From Nostocoides japonicum T1-X7 (GTDB taxonomy: Bacteria; Actinomycetota; Actinomycetes; Actinomycetales; Dermatophilaceae), in the NCBI RefSeq assembly GCF_001046855.1, contig NZ_HF570958.1, positions 919,217 through 960,356 on the forward strand: a stretch of DNA of 41,140 nucleotides, written 5' to 3'. A model generated the notes under the pieces. That model saw nothing but the letters and a program-made list of their open reading frames with translations, ran no database searches and was not told where the DNA came from. The position numbers and the translations under genes were made by a program. Positions 14,909 through 23,226 of this stretch are shown here, piece by piece. Numbering within the stretch: position 1 is the first letter of the stretch; each line of letters starts with the position of its first letter.

Positions 14909-16534
14909 TCAGTCGTTGGACGAAGTTTCGGCCTCGACGGGTACTCGCATCAGGGCGATCTTGGTGAACCCGAGTCGGTTGAGATCTCGTACTGTCTGCA
15001 TGAGGGTGAGGCGGCTGAAGAACGGGAGCCACTCGACACCGGTCGCGGATGAGTTGGCGACTACTGCATAGGTCACAGTCACCGTGTCGCGTGCTGCGTT
15101 GGAGTCACTCGGAGGGATGAGATTGAGCCATGGGGAAGGGTCCGTGGCGCCGGCTGCGTTCTGAATCGCCGAACGCACCTGATCGCGGAGCTTGCCATCG
15201 GCGAAGGCCTCGGCGGAGACATGACCTTGTGCAAAGAGGTGGCTCAGGGTGGAGGAGCGCGACTTCCGCTTGACGTGGACAAGCGATCCGTCGGTGCTCA
15301 TGAGGTCGCAGAACTCGATCCTCGTCGGCGCCCCATCTGGGGCGACGAGCATTCTATCGAGCAGCGTTAGGTCCGCCGAAGCTGCGGCGGCTCTTGCGTT
15401 GTACTCGCGTTCGGCCTCACCAGGACGCCCAGCCGGAAGTGTGACCGTTGCGCTTGGGAGTCCGGAAATGGCGGTGTCCACTTGGCTGACGAGCGAGTCC
15501 GCGACTACGAACCATCGGCCTTCGATGAGGACGTAGAGCTTCCCGTCGACTTTCTGCTCGGAGACGAGGCACTGGTAGACGCTCCATCGGGCGACGGCAT
15601 CGGCGCTGCTGATGAACTTGACGAAGATCTTTCGGTGCCTGAGGTGACCGACTGTGATCTCAGCGGTCTTCGTCGCAGGCTGTGCAAGATATCTGTCAAG
15701 GTCGAGCTCTTCGAAGTCCGTCTGCCGCTTGGTCGGCACGATCAGGAAGTGTTCGATATCTTCCCACTCCAAGTTCTCGGGCATCGCCATGTGCGTCGTG
15801 CTCGTGTCGCACGTCCTGAGCTGCTCGATCAGCAGCGAGTCCAGCGCCTCGATACGGCCCGGATCTCTCACCTCCGCGAGGTGGTCTACCCAACCGAACG
15901 CCGCCCGGTACTTGGTGGCCGTGTAGTGCGAGTAGAGATCGCGAAGGAGTGCTGGGAGGTTGGTGACCGGCTGGTCTACTCCGAGGACGAGTGCGTCGGC
16001 TCCGCTCACCGACCTATAGCCGCTGTTCTCCGGCGCGATCCCCGTGACTGCTCGGAGAATGTCCCTGAGTATGTCGACACCAAAAGTCGGCAGCTCTGTG
16101 GTCCGGCTTGTCTGCGTGTTGGTCGACACGACCATTTCATCGAACTTCTTCGTATCAAGACTGCGAATCTGGCGTTCGTCGATCAGGTTCAGCGCCACCT
16201 TGAGCCCGAAGCGCCGTTCAATCTTCGCCTGGTTCAGGAAGCTTCGGCCGTAGCCAAAGGTCAACGCGAAGGTGTGCTCATCGACGCTCAGTAGTAGTAG
16301 CCCGGATGCCGACGCTGATCGGAGCCCTTGTACGCCGCCTTCCACGGCCGGCTCGACATACCTGGCCCAAGCTGGTGCCCTAGGAAAGCTCTTCTTCGAG
16401 TAGAACCGACCCGAGAGACCTGATGCAGCGGTCAGGTCTCTCGCATCCAGCCCCACGGCACCATCGTCGGCAAGGGCGTCATCAAGTTTGTCGACGTCAC
16501 GCAGGAGAAAGATCGTCAGTCGCTGTGTGGGCAC
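14909..16534 (-). CDS. TIGR04141/DUF6119 sporadically distributed protein
   Basis: The 541-residue protein begins MPTQRLTIFLLRDVDKLDDA and has the family core VDEHTFALTFGYGRSFLNQA followed by KIERRFGLKVALNLI, characteristic of TIGR04141. Other features are KRQTDFEELDLDRYLAQ and a C-terminal half with IEFCDLMSTDGSLVHVKRKS, which resembles a nuclease-type strand (E-x-CD-...-KRK) but is not a proven active site. The family is patchy in bacteria, found mainly in defence and mobile regions, and its activity is unknown to me. GTG 16534 follows GAGGAGAACTAGC. Base composition is clearly lower in GC than the flanks. It is 95 nt downstream of the helicase, probably the same operon. Confidence 0.85.
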   Translation of the reverse strand: MPTQRLTIFLLRDVDKLDDALADDGAVGLDARDLTAASGLSGRFYSKKSFPRAPAWARYVEPAVEGGVQGLRSASASGLLLLSVDEHTFALTFGYGRSFLNQAKIERRFGLKVALNLIDERQIRSLDTKKFDEMVVSTNTQTSRTTELPTFGVDILRDILRAVTGIAPENSGYRSVSGADALVLGVDQPVTNLPALLRDLYSHYTATKYRAAFGWVDHLAEVRDPGRIEALDSLLIEQLRTCDTSTTHMAMPENLEWEDIEHFLIVPTKRQTDFEELDLDRYLAQPATKTAEITVGHLRHRKIFVKFISSADAVARWSVYQCLVSEQKVDGKLYVLIEGRWFVVADSLVSQVDTAISGLPSATVTLPAGRPGEAEREYNARAAAASADLTLLDRMLVAPDGAPTRIEFCDLMSTDGSLVHVKRKSRSSTLSHLFAQGHVSAEAFADGKLRDQVRSAIQNAAGATDPSPWLNLIPPSDSNAARDTVTVTYAVVANSSATGVEWLPFFSRLTLMQTVRDLNRLGFTKIALMRVPVEAETSSND

Positions 16535-16629
16535 GCTAGTTCTCCTCGCCGACTGGATAGATCAGCAATGGTTTCGCAGGCGCTCAGTCGAACAATCCTG
16601 AAGACGTTCAGTTGCATAGGGCAGTCTTC

Positions 16630-17970
16630 CTAGACCGCATGGGCTGTTAGGTGGTCCAGAACAGCGAGATGGGCGTGCCAACCGTCCAGGACTGGAGCTG
16701 ATTCGCCGAGCCAGACTGGTTCTGTTGGTGCATGGGACGCGAGCTGGTCGCGGATGCCGCCGCGAGAGATGACGATGCAGGCTTGGCGATGTCGACTCAG
16801 CAGCACGCACAACCGGCCGGCATCGAGGTGGAACTGGCTGGCGTCACGGCGGCCCGAGAGGGGATGCCAGACCACGACGACCTGGAACTCGCGGCCCTGA
16901 AGCACGTTGGCGGTGTCGACGACGACCTCATCGACCGGCAGCCCGGTGCGGGCGCGGTTGGCCTGGAGCGCGGTCCGGACGTGGTCGCGTTGATCCCGGT
17001 GGGTGACCCCAACGGCGATGTTACTTGGCAGCAGGGTCCGGGTGCCGTACTCGTCCTCAAGGGTGATGTTGGCGTTGATGAGCTCCTCGACGACGTCGAC
17101 GATCGCCTGAACGGCATCGGGATCGGTGGTGGGCATGGGCACGTCGTCCAGCTCGAGGTAGGCCCACGCGGCCCGCGCGGCTGTGTGCACGGCGTCTGCT
17201 GCCCGTCCACGGTGGAGTGGAGTGACTCCCCGGCGCAGGCGACGCTGGTGAGGCTGAGTGCCGGCGGTGAAGGGGATTTCGTAGAAGGCGTCGGAGATCA
17301 GGTGGGCTGCGTGACTGGGCAGTCGCCAGGAGACCGGCAGGGCCAGCCGCGTGGTCTCTGGTTGGGTGGTCAGAATGGTGGCGGCGGCGGTCTCGACCGG
17401 TGACAGCGGCCGGCCCCGGAACCGGGTGTCGTCAGCGGTGGTGAACGGCGCGAGCTGGCCGGGGTCGCCCACCATCAACAACGAGCTCATCATCGCCCCG
17501 ATCGGGAGCAGCGCATCCGAGCGCATCTGATAGGCCTCGTCCACGATCCCGAAGGGCCAGGAGTGGTCGAAGTCGACGGTGGCCCACTTGGCGGCCGGGG
17601 CCACGATGACGTCGCAGTCGCGAAGATCGTTGATCGACTTGCTGAAGCTCAAGCCTTGCTCGGCACGTATGTCGGCGGGCGGCAGGTAATCGCCGCCGTG
17701 GAGGCGCCCCAGCCGCACGGGTGCAGCTCCCCGGCGCTGGTCTGCGATGTATCCGCGGACCATGTCGTCGGCCTGGTCGTTGGTCTGGACAACGATGGGT
17801 ACCTGGGCCTGTCGGTGGGCGCGCCGACCGATCTCGCGTACGAGGGTGGACTTGCCGGCACCGGGAGGGCTGTCGACCAGTGTGGAGCGGCCACCCTCGG
17901 TGAGGGTGGACCAGATCTGCTCGCGGGTGGCGGCGGCGGCCTCCGCAGGAGTCACGGGCTCGGCGTGCAT
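16630..17970 (-). CDS. SF1-type helicase/ATPase of the putative defence operon
   Basis: The 446-residue protein has superfamily 1 motifs: Walker A DSPPGAGKSTLV (33-44, Lys40), Walker B with DEAYQ (144-148, the DEAD/DEAH position), motif III MVGDPGQLAPF (166-176), VVVDTANVLQGREFQVVVVW near 357-376 and motif VI-like LCVLLSRHRQA near 395-405. The arrangement resembles Dna2/Upf1-like SF1B helicases more than UvrD. It overlaps the upstream gene by one base (TAATG). With an iron-sulfur nuclease encoded two genes earlier it forms a split Dna2-like pair. Likely role: translocation on invading DNA feeding the nuclease; this is inference. Confidence 0.85.
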   Translation of the reverse strand: MHAEPVTPAEAAAATREQIWSTLTEGGRSTLVDSPPGAGKSTLVREIGRRAHRQAQVPIVVQTNDQADDMVRGYIADQRRGAAPVRLGRLHGGDYLPPADIRAEQGLSFSKSINDLRDCDVIVAPAAKWATVDFDHSWPFGIVDEAYQMRSDALLPIGAMMSSLLMVGDPGQLAPFTTADDTRFRGRPLSPVETAAATILTTQPETTRLALPVSWRLPSHAAHLISDAFYEIPFTAGTQPHQRRLRRGVTPLHRGRAADAVHTAARAAWAYLELDDVPMPTTDPDAVQAIVDVVEELINANITLEDEYGTRTLLPSNIAVGVTHRDQRDHVRTALQANRARTGLPVDEVVVDTANVLQGREFQVVVVWHPLSGRRDASQFHLDAGRLCVLLSRHRQACIVISRGGIRDQLASHAPTEPVWLGESAPVLDGWHAHLAVLDHLTAHAV

Positions 17971-19385
17971 TACGACTCCTCGCTGTCGTCGACGAGCTGC
18001 AGGTGGGTCCAGGGAATCTCCTGCACTGTCGAGCGCTGGTAGAACTCGGTCCGCCCGTAGGGGCTTAAGACGATCTCGTCGCCCGCGGTGGGCAGAAGGC
18101 CGACGGTCTTGGTCTGGTTGGCGCCCTTGAGCACTTCGGCGTGGATCAGTCCGCTGGCGTCGTTAGGCAGGACCTCCAGCTTCACGCTCGGATGAGTCGC
18201 GAGGTAGAGGTTGGTTCCGGCTGGCCGTGCGAAGTCGAGGGTGGGCTCGATGGTGATCATTGGTCGCCGCTGCCTCCGCCCGTTGGCGTTGAGGGTCTGG
18301 CGGCTGGGATCCACGGCGACGACTCGTCCGGCGAGAGCCTCTCCGGAGGCAACCAGAGCCGCCATGACCAGTGGGTCGTCCCACGCCATCTCGCGCTGGA
18401 ACTCCTCGGTACGCGACTCCAAGAAGCGCAACCGGGTCGCTGCCTGGAGCGGAGTAGGGATGTTGCGGAAGAAGGCCCGACCTTCGGCCATCCGGGCGCT
18501 GTGGGCTGTCCACGCCTTGCGGTCGGACAGCCACCGGTCTGCGACGTGGTCTCCGGCCGACAGGGCGGCGAGCTGGTCCAGGGCGTTCCAGCAGGCCAGC
18601 CACGCGGGCATCAGCTGCTCGCGGGCGTCAGCTTCGAGCTCCTCGCGCACCGCTGCCTGTGCGGCCTGGTCGTCTCTGGCAGCGTGCCAGCTCTGGATCA
18701 GGTCCGCGAGAACCTTGGCGTCCCAGTTGGGGTCGGAGTCGGGTCCGGCTGGAGGTGCCTGTTCGCCCAGCCGGGCTGCCGCGGGGCCGTCCAGCCCGTC
18801 GGGTGGGGCGATCCATCCCAGCAGGGCGGCGAGGTTGAGGTCCTCGGAGGGAAGCTGCCCGGTCTGCCAGTGGAGGGTGAGGGCCTCGGTGGCGGCGATC
18901 ACCAGGCTGCTTCCCGGAGGCAGGTCGCCGAAGAAGGACAGGTGCTTGCCTGTCGTCGGGACCGACGCCGGGGGCGGCGCGTCACCGTCGGTGCGGAGGT
19001 TGCGGGTGAAGCGTCCGACGATCCCGCCGAGCCATTCGGCAGTTGCCGCGTTGGGGACCACGAGCTGCGGGGCGTCCACGCACGTGCCGTCATCGTCCCT
19101 GGCCTCGAACTGCGACAGGTAGGTCAGAAGGTCAGTGGCGAACTCGTCGAGTGCCTCGAATCGGAGGGCGCGGTTGCGGGGTTCGGGCACGACCGTGCAG
19201 TGCGGTGTCTCGTCTCGAGCAGTACCCCAGACCAAGGCGAGCGGCGCGCCGGGGTCGCCGGCGAGGTGGTAGCCGACGACAACGAGCGGGCGGGAGCTGA
19301 GGTGGGCGTGTCGACGAGTCGTCGTGGGGACGGCGCGTCGCTCGGCGGCAGCCTGGAGGGTCTGGTGGGTGCGCAGGGCGTTCAT
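17970..19385 (-). CDS. Unknown protein between nuclease and helicase
   Basis: The 471-residue protein has no family I recognise. The N-terminal third alternates strands and helices (RPLVVVGYHLAGDP, APLALVWGTARDE, APQLVVPNAATAEWLGGIVG, SSLVIAATEALTLHW), a pattern that could be an RNase H-like or other alpha/beta fold without visible catalytic residues. The middle is helical and Ala/Leu-rich. The C-terminal third has strands and a small beta module (MITIEPTLDF, TAGDEIVLSPYGRTEFYQRS) ending in an acidic tail. ATG 19385 overlaps the nuclease stop (ATGA) and the stop overlaps the helicase ATG, so obligate co-translation is likely. It may bridge nuclease and helicase. Confidence 0.8.
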   Translation of the reverse strand: MNALRTHQTLQAAAERRAVPTTTRRHAHLSSRPLVVVGYHLAGDPGAPLALVWGTARDETPHCTVVPEPRNRALRFEALDEFATDLLTYLSQFEARDDDGTCVDAPQLVVPNAATAEWLGGIVGRFTRNLRTDGDAPPPASVPTTGKHLSFFGDLPPGSSLVIAATEALTLHWQTGQLPSEDLNLAALLGWIAPPDGLDGPAAARLGEQAPPAGPDSDPNWDAKVLADLIQSWHAARDDQAAQAAVREELEADAREQLMPAWLACWNALDQLAALSAGDHVADRWLSDRKAWTAHSARMAEGRAFFRNIPTPLQAATRLRFLESRTEEFQREMAWDDPLVMAALVASGEALAGRVVAVDPSRQTLNANGRRQRRPMITIEPTLDFARPAGTNLYLATHPSVKLEVLPNDASGLIHAEVLKGANQTKTVGLLPTAGDEIVLSPYGRTEFYQRSTVQEIPWTHLQLVDDSEES

Positions 19386-20551
19386 GCGAGTCCCCTCGTA
19401 GCGATCCGGGCCGCGGCGGCTCCGCGGGCGAGGGCGGCGGCGACAGCGGCTTCGGATGCGTTGGACGGTGCCCGACGGCCGTCGGCGAGGTCGAGCGCCG
19501 CGGTGATGCTCGTGACGTTGCCACACGAACCCGCCACTGCGGTGCCGAGCCGGGCGATGGAGCCGTGCCGCTCTGCCTCGTCCCGGCAGGAGTGGAACAG
19601 CGGGCAGGAGACGCAGCCATCGGTGAACCGCGGGGGCAGGACGGCGAGGGCCTCGCGGGCTGCCGTCGCCGCCGCGGCGACCTCGTCGTTGTCGGCGCCG
19701 TCGTCGGGGTGGGCCGGCAACTGGGTGCCATCGGGGATGGCGTCGAGGATGTCGGCGGCGCGGGGGACGGAGGCGAGCTGGTGGGCCAGGCGGCGCACGT
19801 ACATGTCGATGTCGATGGTCACCGCGGTAGGCCGGAACGAGAGGTTCTCCGGCAGCACGATCATCGTGGTGGTGTTGACCACCTCGGGCGGTGCGCCGAT
19901 CTCGACCACGAGCTGTTGCAGGCTCAGCACATAGACCGCGGTCTGGCGGACGGTCGCGGACGCCTTGGTGGGGTCGGCGCGGCCATCGATGCGCGGGTAG
20001 GACTTGATCTCGACGACGTGGATGCGTCCGTCAATGGCGAAGGCCAGGACGTCCTGCTCGAGGAAGACGGTCTCGCCGCCGAAGTCGATTCGGGTCATGG
20101 CGTGGCGGATGAGGTTGTAGGCCTGGGCTGGGTCGGTGAGCATCTCCTCAGTGCGCTGGCGGGTGAGCCGCGCTCGGAGTTCGTTCATCCTGGCGCCGGT
20201 GACGCCGGGGTAGGCCTCGCGCAGGGCGGCCGCGGACAGGTCGTGTTGGCGGACCTCGGGGATCGTCAGGTCGAGGTGGCGCCGTGCGAGCGCGACGATC
20301 TCGGCCATCCCGTTGGCGACCACCTGCTGCTCGAACTGGTTGCCGCGGGTCAGGGCGAACGGCGACTGCCGGTCGCGGGGCTCGCCGCTGATCAGGCTGC
20401 CGAGCTTGTCGAGGTTGACCCCGGCGGCGTCGAGCGCGGTCCGGCGCTGGCACCCGGGTGCATCGAGTGCGCCGGCGACACGACGGGCGTTGAGGGGTTG
20501 GCGCGGGAACTCGCCGCGGAAGCTCTCGAGCGTGACCGGCGCGCTGGTCAT
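19382..20551 (-). CDS. Cas4/Dna2-type iron-sulfur PD-(D/E)XK nuclease
   Basis: The 389-residue protein shows the complete set of RecB/Cas4-type marks in order: Cys34 (APGCQRRTAL), a G-x-x-F-E motif at 70-74, Asp174 then E181-I-K183 (FAIDGRIHVVEIKSY, the metal-binding D...ExK core), Q203-x3-Y207 (VRQTAVYV), and C313-x2-C316-x5-C322. One early cysteine plus a C-terminal CxxCxxxxxC is the 4Fe-4S staple of Cas4, AddB and Dna2. It should be a metal-dependent DNA nuclease acting on ends or single strands. No CRISPR genes or arrays are nearby, so a Cas4 role is excluded. Both ends overlap neighbouring genes by 4 nt. Confidence 0.9.
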   Translation of the reverse strand: MTSAPVTLESFRGEFPRQPLNARRVAGALDAPGCQRRTALDAAGVNLDKLGSLISGEPRDRQSPFALTRGNQFEQQVVANGMAEIVALARRHLDLTIPEVRQHDLSAAALREAYPGVTGARMNELRARLTRQRTEEMLTDPAQAYNLIRHAMTRIDFGGETVFLEQDVLAFAIDGRIHVVEIKSYPRIDGRADPTKASATVRQTAVYVLSLQQLVVEIGAPPEVVNTTTMIVLPENLSFRPTAVTIDIDMYVRRLAHQLASVPRAADILDAIPDGTQLPAHPDDGADNDEVAAAATAAREALAVLPPRFTDGCVSCPLFHSCRDEAERHGSIARLGTAVAGSCGNVTSITAALDLADGRRAPSNASEAAVAAALARGAAAARIATRGLA

Positions 20552-21372
20552 CGTGAGCCTCCGGCGGCGCGGGAGGTGAGCGTGCGAATCGCGGTGCCAA
20601 ATAGGAGCGACTCGCGGTCCAGCTGGACGTGGGCTCGCTCCGAGGCATCGGACCGCTCGTTCTCGTCGGTCTCCTCGATCTCCTCCAGCTCTGCTCGGGC
20701 AGCATCGATCACGGGGCGAGGGTCAGCGCCGAAGGGCTTGACGCCGGGGATGGTGGCTCCAAGCCGGGCGACCAAGCGCAGCATGGGCGCCTCGTAGTTC
20801 GTATTGGTCAGGGTGATGGCCTCACCCGCCAGGGCGATGGCGCTGTGCAGCATGTCGACTCGTGGGGACAGCGGTGCGATCAATCGCTCGCTGGTGGGCC
20901 AGGTGGACAGGGCGACCGTTCCGCGCACGGGTGTGAACCGGTCGTAGGTCAGGGCCGGCACGACGTAGACGTCGCGTTCTTGTCGGCCGGGCAGCTCCTG
21001 CGACTTCCGCCAACTTCTGGCCTCGTCTCGTCGCAGCGAGGAGAGCTTGGCGGTGTCGACGCGCTCGGCCCAGCGGGCCTTGGTGGCATCGGAGACCAGC
21101 CGGGCGCTGGACGGGCGACCTGTGAGTTGCAGGGCTCGGATCACCTGATCGCGCAGCGGGATCGAGGACTCGTACGGGGAGGCGACTGGCGTGGAGTCCT
21201 GCTTGGTGTGCACCAGCCGGTTGCGCCGCCGCTCCAGCACGGCTACGTGCTGGAGCAGTCGGTTCACCTCGGCCGCGTCGCCGGAGGTCGTTGCCTCGAT
21301 CAGCGCGTCGTTGGCATTGCTGAGCGCGGCGACCACCTCGACCAGCTCCCGCGTGGATTCCATGGAAGCCAT
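20548..21372 (-). CDS. Unknown protein, defence operon
   Basis: The 274-residue protein has no known family recognised. It opens with a helical segment (TRELVEVVAALSNANDALIE, then VNRLLQHVAVLERRRNRLVH) that could form a coiled coil. A part with a winged-helix look follows (IPLRDQVIRALQLTGRPSSA, RLVSDATKARW, SSLRRDEARSWRKS), and then PALTYDRFTPVRGTVALSTW. A plausible reading is a DNA-binding or regulatory subunit. The ATG at 21372 (or 21363) lies 35 nt after the methylase stop. Two copies of GGATTCCA lie at and just upstream of the start and might be an operator. Its stop overlaps the nuclease start (ATGA). Confidence 0.75.
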   Translation of the reverse strand: MASMESTRELVEVVAALSNANDALIEATTSGDAAEVNRLLQHVAVLERRRNRLVHTKQDSTPVASPYESSIPLRDQVIRALQLTGRPSSARLVSDATKARWAERVDTAKLSSLRRDEARSWRKSQELPGRQERDVYVVPALTYDRFTPVRGTVALSTWPTSERLIAPLSPRVDMLHSAIALAGEAITLTNTNYEAPMLRLVARLGATIPGVKPFGADPRPVIDAARAELEEIEETDENERSDASERAHVQLDRESLLFGTAIRTLTSRAAGGSR

Positions 21373-21406
21373 GCTACCACGGATTCCACGTTTTCCATGT
21401 TATCTC

Positions 21407-22663
21407 TCAGCGGAGGAGGAGGATGCTCTCCACGGCCGAGGCCCTCGTGCGGTACTGCCGGGTCCGGGGGTTCATGCTCGCCCGGTTGCGGATGACCGGG
21501 AAGTCGTGTCGCTCGGCGGTCTCGAACCCGAGTGTGGTCGCCATCTCCCCCAGGATCTTCGCCGTGTCGTTGTGCAGGTCCTTGTAGTAGTTGTCCTGCA
21601 CGACTAGCACCGCGGGTGCGCCGTCCTTCAAGACCCGTCTCAACTCGTCTAGGGAGTCCCACATGCCGGCGTAGTACTGCCGGAAGTAGTTGGTGTAGTA
21701 GCCCGCCGATGCCTTACTAGCGTGAGCGGCTACGCCGTCGAGGAAGGTGGCCGCAGTGGGCCCCCATTGCTCGGCCGCGCCACGCTTGCCGGTCATCGTC
21801 GGCGTGCCGACCATCTGGTCGCGTAGCTCCTTGAGGTCATGCTCGCCGGCGCCGAGGATGGCCAGTTCCGGCCGGGTAGCCACCCCGTAGTCGATCCGGG
21901 TGCAGTACGGCGGGGAGGTTACGACGCCACCGACGGTGTTGGCATCGAGGGCCAAATGCCGACTGTCACCGAGGCGTGCCTGAACGTCGACACCGCCGTC
22001 GAAGTTGTCCCGGTGGAGACCAGCAGCTAGCTCCGTTGCTGACGCCCGGAACTGCTTGACTATCGCCTCGCGGCTCGGGTCAAGTCGGTCCGCCTCGACA
22101 ACCCGCTTCCACCACGTCGGGTTCGTGCCACCGCGAGGCGCGATGAGCACCCGCACTGTCCGGAACAGGACGGTATAGAAGAAGGCGGCCAGCGTGCTCA
22201 TGCCGGAGGCTCCCTGGTACGCCGGCCGAGAGGCCAAGGCAGGGTCCACCAGAAGTCGATGGACGCTCTGCTGTAGTCCGCGAAGAGATCCCGCGGACTC
22301 GGGCGTGAACCAGAACAGTAGTGGGTCTTCATCCAGGTCGACGCTCGCCGCGTGCGAGACAACGTCTTGCCCGAGCGGGTCGATGCTTGCCCACACCCCC
22401 GCGCCGAGCAGCCTCGCCCGGGCTACCACCACGAGCGCTGGGTTTACGTCGAGACCGATCGCGGGGACGTTCTTGCTTGCCGCGACGACAGTGGTGGTGC
22501 CGGTCCCGTTCCACGGGTCTAGCACTAGTTCCGCCGAGCCGACCAGTTCACTCAACGCTTGCTCAACGAACCCAGCCGAGTAGCCCGCATAGTAGCGATA
22601 CCAAGAGTCGACGGGGTCCGAAGCAGTACCAATTTTCGGGTTGATGAACTCCAACGTGCCCAC
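21407..22663 (-). CDS. DNA amino-methyltransferase (N4-C/N6-A), SPPY type
   Basis: The 418-residue SAM-dependent DNA methylase has motif X-like YYAGYSAGFVEQAL, motif I VLDPWNGTGTTTVVA (47-61), an acidic motif II IGLDVNP, and catalytic motif IV TSPPY (249-253). Motif I precedes IV with about 190 residues between them, where the target recognition region would sit (alpha-type order). SPPY is typical of N4-cytosine enzymes, though N6-adenine is possible. It is the first gene of the minus-strand defence operon and would mark host DNA so that the downstream nuclease and helicase spare it. AAGGGAG precedes GTG 22663. Confidence 0.88.
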   Translation of the reverse strand: MGTLEFINPKIGTASDPVDSWYRYYAGYSAGFVEQALSELVGSAELVLDPWNGTGTTTVVAASKNVPAIGLDVNPALVVVARARLLGAGVWASIDPLGQDVVSHAASVDLDEDPLLFWFTPESAGSLRGLQQSVHRLLVDPALASRPAYQGASGMSTLAAFFYTVLFRTVRVLIAPRGGTNPTWWKRVVEADRLDPSREAIVKQFRASATELAAGLHRDNFDGGVDVQARLGDSRHLALDANTVGGVVTSPPYCTRIDYGVATRPELAILGAGEHDLKELRDQMVGTPTMTGKRGAAEQWGPTAATFLDGVAAHASKASAGYYTNYFRQYYAGMWDSLDELRRVLKDGAPAVLVVQDNYYKDLHNDTAKILGEMATTLGFETAERHDFPVIRNRASMNPRTRQYRTRASAVESILLLR

Positions 22664-22738
22664 TTCACATCTCCCTTCTCGTCAACGACCTCAGCCTTCG
22701 CACCGCCAGTCTTCCGTGAAGCTCCCAGACGCGCCGCG

Positions 22739-23080
22739 TCATCGCATCTGGGAGCGGGGGCTGGCTCCGCCATGCGTGGGTGATAGGAGGAGCTTGCGGT
22801 TGCCGAAGGTGGCGGTGACTTCGATGTTGCCGCCGAGAGCTTCGATATAGGCCTTAACGGTGGCCAGGCCGGAGCGGTCGAGGTTGCCGGCTTCGAGCCC
22901 GGAGATGGTGGGCTGGGTCAGGGCCATTCGTTCGGCGAGTTCCTTCTGCGTCACGCCCTGCTCCTCGCGGATCTCGCGGAGTCGGTAGGCGCGCCTCTCA
23001 GCCTCCATCCGGCTGACGTGCCCACCGCCGGGGCGCTTGGCGTGTACCTCGCTCCGAGAAGCGGACTTCGTGTTGCACAT
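22739..23080 (-). CDS. XRE-family antitoxin-like regulator (HigA type), no toxin seen
   Basis: The 113-residue protein has an N-terminal basic extension and a Cro/CI helix-turn-helix: EIREEQGVTQKELAERMALT followed by QPTISGLEAG. It then has LATVKAYIEALGGNIEVTATF, the pattern of HigA-like antitoxins. GAGGAGGAGCGAC before ATG 23080 supports the start. No RelE/HigB toxin frame is found on either side. The IS5 element lies 145 bp upstream and may have displaced one. Alternatively the protein controls the methylase operon that begins 75 nt downstream, as a control protein does in restriction systems. Confidence 0.83.
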   Translation of the reverse strand: MCNTKSASRSEVHAKRPGGGHVSRMEAERRAYRLREIREEQGVTQKELAERMALTQPTISGLEAGNLDRSGLATVKAYIEALGGNIEVTATFGNRKLLLSPTHGGASPRSQMR

Positions 23081-23140
23081 GTCGCTCCTCCTCGCTGGCG
23101 AGCCATCATCGAACCTGTCGTCCGCGATCGGACAACACCA

Positions 23141-23176
23141 ACATAGGCCACAGTCGATATTGACTCAAGCCTATGT
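23141..23176. promoter_or_regulatory. Inverted repeat upstream of the XRE gene
   Basis: ACATAGGC (23141-23148) and its exact complement GCCTATGT (23169-23176) are 20 nt apart in an AT-rich stretch, 60-95 nt before the XRE start. Size and place suit an operator for the XRE protein overlapping its promoter. Confidence 0.5.
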
Positions 23177-23226
23177 AGGGATATGGTGGCGTAGGTAAGG
23201 CAGGTTCGATGACTCGCGTGGGCTAG

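Noticed and set aside
19382..20551. Cas4-like protein taken as part of a CRISPR-Cas locus
   Set aside because: No Cas1, Cas2 or effector genes and no regularly spaced repeat array in the window; the context is methylase plus helicase.
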